Below are positions 1 through 6,202 of a stretch of 7,887 bases of DNA, piece after piece. The DNA lies in assembly GCA_019454665.1 (NCBI GenBank), contig JACFNW010000003.1:1-7887 (forward strand), read 5' to 3'. Each line of letters begins with the position of its first letter. Within the stretch, counting starts at the first letter, position 1. Under the pieces are notes generated by a model, which had not been told where the DNA came from, ran no database searches, and worked only from the letters and a program-made list of their open reading frames with translations. The stretch comes from Fimbriimonadaceae bacterium (GTDB lineage: Bacteria; Armatimonadota; Fimbriimonadia; Fimbriimonadales; Fimbriimonadaceae). The translations under genes and the position numbers were made by a program.

Positions 1-561
1 AACCGCGACGTGGGCAGGGAAGCGCAGACGATCATCGAGACCGGCCACGAGCGGCAGGTGCTGATGCCCTCGCTGATCGCCATTCTCGAGGATCGCTTCC
101 ATCCTTACAGAAGGGCCGCCCAATGGGCGGTGCTGGACCTCTTCGAGGACCTGCCCAGCTTCTGCGCCGACGCGGAGGACGAAGCCGCCGCCGTGCGCGC
201 TATGAAGGGCCTGCTCTGGGACGCTCATGACGACTACTGCCGGACGGTCTACAAAGCCGGAGTGGTGTTGGGCGGCCAGGTGCCGACCCCGAGCGGCGGC
301 GACGCGTTGCTGGAGAGCCTGCATGCGCCCTCGCGCATCGGTCGGCGAAGCGCCATCCATGGCCTGTTTCACGTCGTCGAGTGGCAACCCGAGCGACGTG
401 CCGAGGTGGTCGAAGCTCTGAGAGCGGCTGCCCAGCGCGAACCCGAACCGCTGCTTCAGGCGTTTGCCGCTCAGATGGCCGAAGACATCGCCGAGGCGCG
501 CTACGACCACACCGAAGAGCCTACGTTCGACGAAGAGTCGCCAGCCGTTGGCGTATCATGA
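1..561 (+). CDS. HEAT-like alpha-helical repeat protein, 5' end outside window
   Basis: The reading frame is open from base 1, so the gene probably begins upstream; a GTG at base 10 is an in-frame start but has no obvious ribosome binding site. The visible 186 residues are almost entirely amphipathic helix pairs. Examples are the stretch from about residue 21 (LMPSLIAILEDRF, then AAQWAVLDLFEDL) and another from about residue 112 (RIGRRSAIHGLFHVVEW, then VVEALRAAAQ), the spacing seen in HEAT/armadillo solenoids. No catalytic motif, signal peptide or membrane segment is visible, and the C-terminus is an acidic tail (EEPTFDEES). HEAT proteins usually act as protein-binding scaffolds; the partner here is unknown. 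The stop codon overlaps the NFU start as ATGA, so the two are very likely co-translated, which hints at a link with iron-sulfur cluster handling. The HEAT assignment rests on pattern only. Confidence 0.6.
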   Translation, partial: NRDVGREAQTIIETGHERQVLMPSLIAILEDRFHPYRRAAQWAVLDLFEDLPSFCADAEDEAAAVRAMKGLLWDAHDDYCRTVYKAGVVLGGQVPTPSGGDALLESLHAPSRIGRRSAIHGLFHVVEWQPERRAEVVEALRAAAQREPEPLLQAFAAQMAEDIAEARYDHTEEPTFDEESPAVGVS

Positions 562-845
562 CGGTTGTGGCAAGATTCGCCTGGCCGTTTGGCAAGCGCC
601 GACCCGAGAACACCAGCCCGCTCTACGTCGAAGTGCGGGACGCGCTCTCGGATGTTCAGGCCTACGCCCGCTCTCACGGGGGGCAGATCCACTTGGTGGA
701 TGTCACGGACGATGGTCTGGTGAAGATCAAGCTGACGGGGACGTGCAACGGTTGCCCCATGTCGGATGTGACGCTCAAACTCGGCGTCGAGCGCCAGCTC
801 CGAGAACTCGTGCCTGCGGTTCGCCAGGTCGTCCAGGTTCGTTAG
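558..845 (+). CDS. NifU C-terminal domain (NFU) iron-sulfur cluster scaffold/carrier protein
   Basis: This is a 95-residue cytosolic protein made of essentially one NFU domain. The family binds a [4Fe-4S] cluster between two subunits through a CxxC motif and passes it to apo-enzymes. Here the motif is GTCNGCPMS with Cys63 and Cys66, preceded by the usual HGGQIHLVDVTDDGLVKIKLTG strand region in two parts (HGGQIHLVDV and GLVKIKLTG) and followed by the helix TLKLGVERQLRELVPAV. The first 20 or so residues (rich in R, K and P) are a short lead not typical of the domain. ATG at 558 is chosen because it forms an ATGA overlap with the upstream stop and gives a domain of normal size; starting further upstream in this frame would run antiparallel to no known domain and sit inside the HEAT gene. 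The N-terminal IscU-like domain of full NifU is absent, as in many stand-alone NFU proteins. Confidence 0.9.
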   Translation: MTVVARFAWPFGKRRPENTSPLYVEVRDALSDVQAYARSHGGQIHLVDVTDDGLVKIKLTGTCNGCPMSDVTLKLGVERQLRELVPAVRQVVQVR

Positions 846-847
846 CG

Positions 848-1543
848 TCAGACGGGAAGCTGCTCGGGAATGCCGAGGTCCTCTTCGAAGCCGGCCATGA
901 CGTTCATCGCGTGCACCATCTGCGCCGCGCCGCCCTTGCCTTCGGGGTCGGCGACCACCGAGATGCGCAACCGGTTGGGGGCTTCGGCGTGCAAGGAGCA
1001 AGCCGCGTAGGGGCGTCCGCTTACGTCCGCATCGCGAGCATCGTGAACTAACCGCACGTAGAACGAGCGGCCGTACGCCTCCTCGAACAGGGCCTCCAAA
1101 TCGCCTAAAGAAGCAGGCTGGATGGCGGCCACGACGTCGCATCGGCCCGGCGCTTCGGTCGCCTGAGTCGAGAGGCCGTCCACGAACCCCAGATCGGCGA
1201 GCAGGGCCTGGATCGCCGGTCGCTCTTCCAACGCTCCCGCCGCCGCAACGCTGGGGGGACCGACGAGGATCCCCGCTCGCGCCAACGGCGCCAAGGCGAT
1301 CAGGGCGAGCGTCGCTGCGGGACCGGGGACGGCGAACCGATCGGCGCACACCATGGGGTTGTTGTCCACAATCTCGACCAGTCCCCGCAAATCGCAAGCC
1401 AGTGCGTCGTCCAAGACTTCGCGCTGCCGCTCCCCCTGACTCCATTGCAGGTGCAAGGTGGGTTCGGGGAGCAAGGCAACCTGCGGGTGCGAGCTCAGCA
1501 ACGCTCGAAGAACGGGTCGCTGCGGGCAGGAGACTTCGATCAT
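848..1543 (-). CDS. ArgC-like protein (N-acetyl-gamma-glutamyl-phosphate reductase homologue), probably non-catalytic
   Basis: The 231-residue protein resembles ArgC, the NADPH-dependent reductase of arginine synthesis, but is about 110 residues shorter than usual. The C-terminus carries the dimerisation-domain hallmarks: FYVRLV at about 161-166 and GGAAQMVHAMNVMAGF at 204-219, matching the family pattern KGAAGQAVQNMNLMFG. The segment VPGPAATLALIALAPLARAG at 72-91 matches the family NPGCYPTAALLALAPLLKAG. The catalytic Cys of that motif is Pro75 here, and the following Tyr is Ala. The N-terminus begins as a short beta strand then SCPQRPVLRALLSSHPQV, where the family has GATGYTGxELxRLLxxHP, so the glycine-rich nucleotide loop is missing too. 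I infer a pseudoenzyme or a protein with a new role. ATG at 1543 forms an ATGA overlap with the upstream stop. It is the last gene of a three-gene minus-strand unit; its stop lies 2 bases from the convergent NFU stop. Confidence 0.72.
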   Translation of the reverse strand: MIEVSCPQRPVLRALLSSHPQVALLPEPTLHLQWSQGERQREVLDDALACDLRGLVEIVDNNPMVCADRFAVPGPAATLALIALAPLARAGILVGPPSVAAAGALEERPAIQALLADLGFVDGLSTQATEAPGRCDVVAAIQPASLGDLEALFEEAYGRSFYVRLVHDARDADVSGRPYAACSLHAEAPNRLRISVVADPEGKGGAAQMVHAMNVMAGFEEDLGIPEQLPV

Positions 1544-2202
1544 TGCCGTGCGACGGTTGTCGTGGATTTGGCCCGGATCGGCTTCGCACCGCCCGAGAGC
1601 GTGATGTTGCTCGTGACCTCGTACCGAAGAAGCGTGCCATCGGCGGGGTCGAGGTGGACGGTGCCGGTTCCGTTCAGCGCGATTTGGCCCTTGCCTTTGA
1701 GCGTGGCCGCGAGGACGGCGACCCGCTTCTTGTTGATCGTTTGAAAGCCCTTGAACGTGTACGTGGTTTCAACCAGTGACGGCTGGCCGCCGCCGACGGG
1801 CAACTCGGTTTCCTCGGTCCACTTGTCACCGACCTTGAGTGGCTTGGAAGGAAGGGAAGCCGCTGCGCCAAACGCGCGTTCGGTGCCTTCGATGGTACGG
1901 CCCGTCGGGTCAATGGAGATTTGCGCCGTCTGCAGCGGAGCGACCACTCTTCCACCGCTCGTCATCGGGCCCGTGGCCACGCCCAGATCGTAGATGTTCG
2001 ACCGCACGTTGGCCACGGTCAAGACGAATGGACCGGACATCTGCATGTTGAGCCCATCGCCTGTGACTCGCGTGGTCTGCTGGTAACGCAACACCTGACC
2101 CTTGGTCATCGTGATGCGGAACGTCGTGGTGTCGCCTTTCTGGACGATCTGGGCGCCGCCCGTCGCGGCCAGGGCGGCGACCAGGGGCAGAATCAACCGC
2201 AT
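1540..2202 (-). CDS. Secreted beta-rich protein of unknown function (DUF6263-like)
   Basis: I do not recognise a characterised family. With the start at 2202 the protein has 220 residues and begins with a clear Sec signal peptide (MRLILPLVAALAATGGAQ), so it is probably exported; there is no lipobox. The mature part alternates short polar and hydrophobic strands and contains features seen in DUF6263-type exported proteins: a KGQVLRYQQTTRVTG opening, a mid-protein PSKPLKVGDKWTEET segment, and a late LDPADGTLLRYEV segment. No catalytic motif is visible. A longer start at 2247 forms an ATGA overlap with the FKBP stop and would add 15 residues, MRTTPALRPPLHGRG, encoded by a REP-like palindrome. 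I prefer 2202 because it gives a normal signal peptide and has GGGAGGGG just upstream. The stop overlaps the ArgC-like start as ATGA. Being sandwiched in a unit with an exported FKBP suggests an envelope role, but this is inference. Confidence 0.72.
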   Translation of the reverse strand: MRLILPLVAALAATGGAQIVQKGDTTTFRITMTKGQVLRYQQTTRVTGDGLNMQMSGPFVLTVANVRSNIYDLGVATGPMTSGGRVVAPLQTAQISIDPTGRTIEGTERAFGAAASLPSKPLKVGDKWTEETELPVGGGQPSLVETTYTFKGFQTINKKRVAVLAATLKGKGQIALNGTGTVHLDPADGTLLRYEVTSNITLSGGAKPIRAKSTTTVARQ

Positions 2203-2247
2203 TCCCCTCCCATGGAGGGGTGGCCGCAAGGCCGGGGTGGTCCTCAT
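2199..2247. repeat. REP-like double-hairpin palindromic element
   Basis: Two adjacent inverted repeats sit at the junction of the FKBP gene and the secreted-protein gene. Hairpin 1 is CCCCTCC (2204-2210), loop CAT, GGAGGGG (2214-2220), a perfect 7-base stem. Hairpin 2 is GGCC (2222-2225), loop GCAA, GGCC (2230-2233). A GGGGTGG heptamer is repeated directly on both sides of hairpin 2 (2217-2223 and 2234-2240). GC-rich paired palindromes containing GGGGTGG, which read on one strand as PPLHGxG peptides, are typical of dispersed REP-type elements in many GC-rich genomes. Only one copy lies in this window, so the repetitive nature is inferred. On the minus strand it supplies the purine-rich GGGAGGGG in front of the 2202 start, and the hairpin would pair that site. 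Confidence 0.6.
2203..2213 (-). promoter_or_regulatory. Ribosome binding site within a hairpin arm
   Basis: Read on the minus strand, GGGAGGGG ends about two bases before the ATG at 2202. The purine run is a strong anti-SD match, but its spacing is short and it forms one arm of the 7-base stem of the REP-like element. It decides between the starts at 2202 and 2247. Ribosomes arriving from the FKBP gene could melt the stem, which would couple the two genes. Confidence 0.45.
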
Positions 2248-3035
2248 CCGATACCCTTCAGCGTCACTTCGAAGTAGACGACCATGTTGGCCGGCACGTT
2301 CAGGTCCGGCCGTCCGCCCATGCCGTAGGCGACCTTGCCAGGGAGCCGAATCCTTCGCTTCTCGCCGACCTTCATGCCCGTGATGCCGAAGTCGAGCCCG
2401 GGCAACCCGATGTTGCCGTCGGTTCCCAACTTGAACTTCTGATTGGTCCACTCTTCGAACTTGGAATCAAGCGGAGAGAGGGCCACGTAGTCAATCGTGA
2501 TCTGGTCTCCGGCTTTACATGCGGGACCCGTACCGGGGGTCTGGATCTCCCAGTCCACGATGTCCTCCTCACCGGCTTTGACGAGGTCCACCAGCTCGAC
2601 ATCGAAGATCAGGTCGCTGTTCGGCGGAATCTTCTGGTTGCCTTGCGGACCATAGGCCATGTCCGAAGGAATCTTCAGCGTTCGTTTGCCACCCTTTTTG
2701 AGTCCGATGAGGCCCTCGTCCCACCCTTTGATCACCTGGCCCATTCCAACCGTCACCGCGAACGGAAACTTGGCCGTCAGGTTGGAATCGAACTCGGTGC
2801 CGTCCACGAGTCTGCCCGCATACAGCAGATAGGCGGAGTCGCCCTTTTCGATCGCCGGGCCCGTGCCTTCCTTGGTGTCCTCGATCACGAGCTTCGAGAG
2901 CTTGGGCGGAGCTTCCTTGGACTGCTCATTCGGCGATTTGGCCTCGGCTTTGCCTCCAGCGTCTTGATTGCACCCGACGACAAGAAGCAGCGCAAAGGCG
3001 CCGGGCACGATCCATGAGAGAAGCGGTCGCTTCAT
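2244..3035 (-). CDS. FKBP-type peptidyl-prolyl isomerase lipoprotein with two FKBP domains
   Basis: The 263-residue protein starts with a lipoprotein signal peptide (MKRPLLSWIVPGAFALLLVV then GC, acylated Cys22) followed by a polar linker, so it should be anchored in a membrane facing the periplasm. Domain 1 (about 48-152) is a canonical FKBP prolyl cis-trans isomerase: Tyr72 in LYAG, FDS at 82-84, GQVIKGWDEG at 99-108 with Trp105, AYG at 127-129, IPPNSDLIFDVEL at 137-149. Domain 2 (about 163-263) keeps the fold signature (KVGEKRRIRLP, AYGMGG, VPANMVVYFEVTL) but lacks the floor Trp (GLPGLDFG) and the FDS aspartate, so it is probably not an isomerase. The likely role is folding of exported proteins. 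ATG at 3035 follows GGAGGT by 11 bases and gives the signal peptide; an upstream extension would run into rimO on the other strand. It is first in a unit with the secreted and ArgC-like genes. Confidence 0.93.
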   Translation of the reverse strand: MKRPLLSWIVPGAFALLLVVGCNQDAGGKAEAKSPNEQSKEAPPKLSKLVIEDTKEGTGPAIEKGDSAYLLYAGRLVDGTEFDSNLTAKFPFAVTVGMGQVIKGWDEGLIGLKKGGKRTLKIPSDMAYGPQGNQKIPPNSDLIFDVELVDLVKAGEEDIVDWEIQTPGTGPACKAGDQITIDYVALSPLDSKFEEWTNQKFKLGTDGNIGLPGLDFGITGMKVGEKRRIRLPGKVAYGMGGRPDLNVPANMVVYFEVTLKGIG

Positions 3036-3063
3036 ACGTTCAATGTACCTCCGAGCGGCATCG

Positions 3064-3085
3064 GTTGCATGGCGTTTGATGCAAC
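3064..3085. promoter_or_regulatory. Dyad in the divergent FKBP/rimO intergenic region, possible operator
   Basis: A perfect inverted repeat GTTGCAT - 8 bases - ATGCAAC lies in the middle of the 88-base region between the divergent FKBP and rimO starts. The two half-site centres are 15 bases apart, which is compatible with a dimeric regulator. No convincing -10/-35 pair is visible around it, there is no T-run, and it is not positioned as a terminator for either gene. It could equally be chance or a short hairpin in a leader. Confidence 0.35.
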
Positions 3086-3114
3086 GTCCAGCGGTCCTGA
3101 TCGGGTTCCCCGCA

Positions 3115-3118
3115 GGGG
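3115..3118 (+). promoter_or_regulatory. rimO ribosome binding site
   Basis: AGGGG at 3114-3118 lies five bases before the ATG at 3124 and supports that start over the in-frame ATGs further upstream, which fall inside the divergent FKBP gene. The GGGG is also the 3' arm of a small CCCC-GCA-GGGG hairpin (3108-3118), which could partly mask it. Confidence 0.5.
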
Positions 3119-3123
3119 CCATA

Positions 3124-4470
3124 ATGAACGCCTTGAGTACCCAGAACCCCTCGAAGGTGCGGATCGTGACCCTTGGCTGCGCAAAAAACGACGTGGACAG
3201 CGAGGAGATCGCGGGCGTGCTCCAGCAGGAAGGGTTCCAGGTGGACGGGCTCGCCGAACGCGTGGACGTCACGGTCATCAACACGTGCGGCTTTCTCGAA
3301 GCCAGCAAGAAGGAGTCCATCCAAGCCATCCGCGATGCCGTCGAGGCCAAGAAGCGCGGCGAAATCGGCCGGGTAGTGGTCGCGGGATGTCTCGCGCAAC
3401 GTCTGGGCGCCGACCTGATGAAGCTCGCGCCGGGCGCGGATGCCTACGTGGGCGTGGGCCAGATGGGCCGTTTTGGCGACGTGGTTCGCGGCGCGATGCG
3501 CTCGAACGAGCCGATGCTCGACGTCTCGCCCCCGCACCATCGGTGGGCCGAGGTGTCCTCGCGACCTCGGACCGGCCGGCCGTGGTCGGCCTACCTCAAG
3601 GTGAGCGAAGGCTGCGACCACCGCTGCACGTTTTGCACGATCCCCAGCTTCCGGGGCGCGCACCAAAGCAAGCCCATCGAACGCGTGATCGAAGAGGCGC
3701 ACCACTTGGCGGGTCAGGGGGCCAGGGAGATCAACCTGATCGCCCAGGACGTGACCCAATACGGCTACGACCTCTACAAGGAGTTCACGCTCCCTCGCCT
3801 GCTGCGCGAACTCAACGCCGTGGACGGCATCGAGTGGATCCGCCTGCTCTACTTCTATCCCAACCGGCTCACCGACGAGGTCATCGAAGCCATGGCCACG
3901 CTGGACAAGGTTGTGCCGTACGTGGATATCCCGCTCCAGCACGTTCACCCGGACACCCTCCGCCGCATGAAGCGTCCATGGGACGGCGACCGTTATCTGG
4001 CGCTGTTCCACAAGGTGCGGGAGGCGATGCCTCAGGTGGCTATCCGAACGACCTTCATCGTCGGGTTCCCCGGCGAGACCGAGCAGGAGTTCCAGTCTCT
4101 CCTCGACTTCATCCGCGACGCGCGACTCGACAGGGTTGGAGCGTTTGTCTACAGCCGCGAAAAGGGCACGCCGAGCTACGACATGCCCGACCAAGTGCCG
4201 TTCCGCGTGAAGCGGGCCCGGTACGACCAACTGATGACCCTCCAACAGGGCATCGCCCTCGAAATCGGCCAAAGCTATGTCGGCCAGACGCTCAAGTGCC
4301 TGGTCGAAGAGGTGCGCGACGGCTGGACCGTGACCCGCTCGTTCCGCGACGCGCCCGAGATTGATGGCCTGGTGCTCGTTCCGGGTCAAGCGCAGCCGGG
4401 TTCGTTTGTGGACGTGACGATCACCGATGCCGAGCCCTACGACCTGTACGGAGACTTCGCCGCCTCGTGA
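3124..4470 (+). CDS. rimO: Ribosomal protein S12 methylthiotransferase RimO
   Basis: RimO is a radical SAM methylthiotransferase that adds a beta-methylthio group to the conserved Asp of ribosomal protein S12, using two [4Fe-4S] clusters. The 448 residues match the family length. The N-terminal UPF0004 domain has its three cluster cysteines: Cys19 (TLGCAKNDVDSE), Cys55 (INTCGF) and Cys89 (VAGCLAQR). The radical SAM motif is CDHRCTFC with Cys164, Cys168 and Cys171, followed by IPSFRG, which is typical of RimO rather than MiaB. The C-terminal TRAM domain runs from about 384 to 445. ATG at 3124 is chosen for the AGGGG before it and because the LGCAKN segment then lies at the usual distance from the N-terminus. 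The stop overlaps the downstream transporter start as GTGA. The NFU carrier encoded about 2.3 kb away could in principle supply clusters, but it is not in the same unit. Confidence 0.97.
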   Translation: MNALSTQNPSKVRIVTLGCAKNDVDSEEIAGVLQQEGFQVDGLAERVDVTVINTCGFLEASKKESIQAIRDAVEAKKRGEIGRVVVAGCLAQRLGADLMKLAPGADAYVGVGQMGRFGDVVRGAMRSNEPMLDVSPPHHRWAEVSSRPRTGRPWSAYLKVSEGCDHRCTFCTIPSFRGAHQSKPIERVIEEAHHLAGQGAREINLIAQDVTQYGYDLYKEFTLPRLLRELNAVDGIEWIRLLYFYPNRLTDEVIEAMATLDKVVPYVDIPLQHVHPDTLRRMKRPWDGDRYLALFHKVREAMPQVAIRTTFIVGFPGETEQEFQSLLDFIRDARLDRVGAFVYSREKGTPSYDMPDQVPFRVKRARYDQLMTLQQGIALEIGQSYVGQTLKCLVEEVRDGWTVTRSFRDAPEIDGLVLVPGQAQPGSFVDVTITDAEPYDLYGDFAAS

Positions 4471-5816
4471 ACGTTCGGGCCGATTCGGGTCCGCTGAGCC
4501 AATCGGCGATCTTCAAGCTGTACCTGCCGCTCGCGTTTTCGTGGGTGTTCATGGCTCTGGAGGCACCGATCTGCCAAAGCGTCCTCTCGCGCCTGCCCGA
4601 GCCGACGCTCAACACCGCTGCGTTTCTCATCGTGATGACCCTCTCGATTTGGATCGAGAGCCCGGTGATTGACCTGCTTTCGACCTCGACCACGTTGGTC
4701 AAGGATCGTGCGGGCTTTCGGGTGGTGCGGCGCTTCGCCTTGGCCTTGATGGCCTTGGTGACGCTTGCGCATGCCTTGATCGTGTTCACGCCCGCCTATT
4801 GGGCGATCACCTTGGGAGCGATGCAACTGCCCCGCGACGTCGCCGAGTGCGCGCGGCTCGGCATGATGATCATGGTCCCCTGGAGTGCGTTCATCGGGTG
4901 GCGGCGCTTCCTTCAGGGCGTGATGATCTCGCGCGGCCAGACCAAGCAGATCGGCTTTTCGACGCTCAGCCGCGTCGTGATGGTGACCCTGACCTCGGGT
5001 GCCCTGTTCTTCGCATTCCACAACACCACGTTCGACGTTGCGCCGATGGCCATCGTGACCATCGCACTCGTGGTGTCGGTCGCGGTCGAGGCGGGCTTTG
5101 TCCACTTGGTCAGCCGTCCGATCGTCCGCGAACTCCCCGAGTCCGCGCCCACGCCCAAGGACCTTTCGACGCGGTCGCTCGTCAAGTTCCATGCGCCTCT
5201 GACCGGGACGACGATGGTGATGTTGATCGGCGGGCCGTTGGTCAGCGCGGCGCTCAGCAGGGCGGCGAACCCCGTGGACGTGCTGGCAGGTTGGCAGGTG
5301 GCCATGGTGGTCACGTTCCTTCATCGGACCATCGTCTTCGCCCTTCCCGAGGTCGTCATCACGCTCGCGAAGGACGACCAGAGCGTGGCCGCTCTGCGCA
5401 AGTTCTGCCTCACGGTGGGTTGTTTCGCCTCCGGTTCGATGGTGTTGATGGCCGCGACAGGGGGCGATGCAGCTTTCTTCCGGGGACCGCTGCACGCCGA
5501 ACCCGGCCCGGCCCAGCAGGCTCACCTCGCCTATCTGGCTGCCATCGGATTGCCCATCGTCGGGGCGATCCAGTCGTACCTGCGCGGCATGTTGACCAAG
5601 GAACACCTCACGACCGCTCGCCTCGTGGCCATTCTCATCGGCATTGGCACGCTCGTGGCCGGCTTGGGGATCATCGTGACCCTCAAGATGGTGAACGTGG
5701 TCACGGCCAGCATCGCGCTTCAGGTCGCCATGCTGATCGAGCTGGGGACGCTCGCCTGGTTCTGGAAGCACCGGGGCAGGCGCGTCAAGCCTGAGATCGC
5801 CGTTGCCGCAGCGTGA
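4467..5816 (+). CDS. MOP/MATE-superfamily polytopic membrane protein (possibly ANKH-like)
   Basis: The 449-residue inner-membrane protein has about 12 hydrophobic segments and no signal peptide, as in MATE, MurJ and related flippases or exporters. The substrate cannot be read from the sequence. It shows an internal two-fold repeat: residues about 16-90 (KLYLPLAFSW, ALEAPICQSVLSRLPEP, ESPVIDLLS, TTLVKDR, VVRRFAL) correspond to about 240-315 (KFHAPLTGTT, IGGPLVSAALSRAANP, HRTIVFALPE, ITLAKDD, ALRKFCL). That is the expected symmetry of the superfamily. The segment WRRFLQGVMISRGQTKQIG at 145-163 resembles the loop between half-domains in ANKH-related bacterial proteins; I hold that subfamily assignment loosely. 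The start is GTG at 4467, overlapping the rimO stop as GTGA, so translation is likely coupled. The last 32 bases overlap the convergent small membrane protein gene. Confidence 0.75.
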   Translation: MNVRADSGPLSQSAIFKLYLPLAFSWVFMALEAPICQSVLSRLPEPTLNTAAFLIVMTLSIWIESPVIDLLSTSTTLVKDRAGFRVVRRFALALMALVTLAHALIVFTPAYWAITLGAMQLPRDVAECARLGMMIMVPWSAFIGWRRFLQGVMISRGQTKQIGFSTLSRVVMVTLTSGALFFAFHNTTFDVAPMAIVTIALVVSVAVEAGFVHLVSRPIVRELPESAPTPKDLSTRSLVKFHAPLTGTTMVMLIGGPLVSAALSRAANPVDVLAGWQVAMVVTFLHRTIVFALPEVVITLAKDDQSVAALRKFCLTVGCFASGSMVLMAATGGDAAFFRGPLHAEPGPAQQAHLAYLAAIGLPIVGAIQSYLRGMLTKEHLTTARLVAILIGIGTLVAGLGIIVTLKMVNVVTASIALQVAMLIELGTLAWFWKHRGRRVKPEIAVAAA

Positions 5817-6153
5817 ACCAGTCGATGCCGTAGAAAAGGGCCAAAGCCAGGAGTGGTCCAAGGCCGACGGCCCAGTGGGCGGCCGAAACCTTGCGGCTCT
5901 GGATGAGGATGGGATAGGTGGAATCCATCATCCGAACGGTGTACTGCGCCCCGAACAGCAGGGCGATGGCCAACAGGCCGTACGAAACCATGCGCGCCTT
6001 CTTGGCCCTCTCGGGCTCCTTCATGCCGAACGCGGTGAGCCAAAGGATCGTGCCGATCGCGCTGAACAGCGTCGGAATCACGACCATCTCTTCGATCTCG
6101 GCCACCACCTGACCGAGCAGGTTCCCGTTGGTCCAAATCTGGAATGCGTCCAT
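5785..6153 (-). CDS. Small membrane protein of unknown function, three helices
   Basis: I do not recognise this 122-residue protein. It has three probable membrane helices, at about residues 23-44 (VVIPTLFSAIGTILWLTAFG), 54-72 and 91-112 (WAVGLGPLLALALFYGIDWF). A basic loop KEPERAKKAR follows helix 1 and a basic tail LRQRRSQA closes the protein, which puts both on the cytoplasmic side by the positive-inside rule only if the helix count allows it, so topology is uncertain. No catalytic motif is seen. ATG at 6153 has no clear ribosome binding site, but a TACAAT hexamer lies about 20 bases upstream. The protein frame is better supported than the opposite-strand frame here because of its coherent hydrophobic pattern. 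Its 3' end overlaps the transporter gene tail to tail by 32 bases. Confidence 0.75.
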   Translation of the reverse strand: MDAFQIWTNGNLLGQVVAEIEEMVVIPTLFSAIGTILWLTAFGMKEPERAKKARMVSYGLLAIALLFGAQYTVRMMDSTYPILIQSRKVSAAHWAVGLGPLLALALFYGIDWFTLRQRRSQA

Positions 6154-6173
6154 AGGCTTGCCGTCGCCGTTCT

Positions 6174-6179
6174 ATTGTA
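6174..6179 (-). promoter_or_regulatory. Candidate -10 element for the small membrane protein gene
   Basis: TACAAT on the minus strand matches the sigma-70 consensus TATAAT at five of six positions. Initiation about seven bases downstream would give a leader of roughly 14 bases before the ATG at 6153. No good -35 hexamer is seen at 16-18 bases upstream, so this rests on one hexamer and position. Confidence 0.35.
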
Positions 6180-6202
6180 GCCAACTCGCTTTCCACCATA
6201 CT
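6175..6202 (+). promoter_or_regulatory. Candidate promoter for the HD phosphohydrolase gene
   Basis: TTGTAG (6175-6180) and CATACT (6197-6202) are separated by 16 bases and each partly matches the sigma-70 consensus. Initiation about seven bases after the -10 would fall on the A of the ATG at 6209. The lack of any purine-rich site before this ATG is compatible with a leaderless message. Its -35 shares bases with the minus-strand TACAAT. Confidence 0.27.

Noticed and set aside
501..1640. Long minus-strand frame of 379 codons across the NFU and ArgC-like genes
   Set aside because: It is Arg/Ser/Pro-rich and low in complexity, and it overlaps three better-supported genes.
2203..2240. The double hairpin considered as a Rho-independent terminator after the FKBP gene
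   Set aside because: No T-run follows on the minus strand, and the next gene begins within it by overlap. A REP-like element fits better.
3108..3118. CCCC-GCA-GGGG considered as a riboswitch or attenuator ahead of rimO
   Set aside because: The stem has four pairs and the leader is too short for a known riboswitch fold. It is kept only as a note on the ribosome binding site.
3040..4389. Long open frame of 449 codons antisense to rimO
   Set aside because: It is a GC-rich shadow of rimO, rich in H, R, V, A and D with no domain pattern, while the sense strand carries all RimO motifs.
4437..5861. Long open frame of 474 codons antisense to the membrane transporter
   Set aside because: Its product is a highly charged H/R/D/G-rich sequence without helices or motifs. 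The sense frame gives a coherent 12-segment membrane protein.
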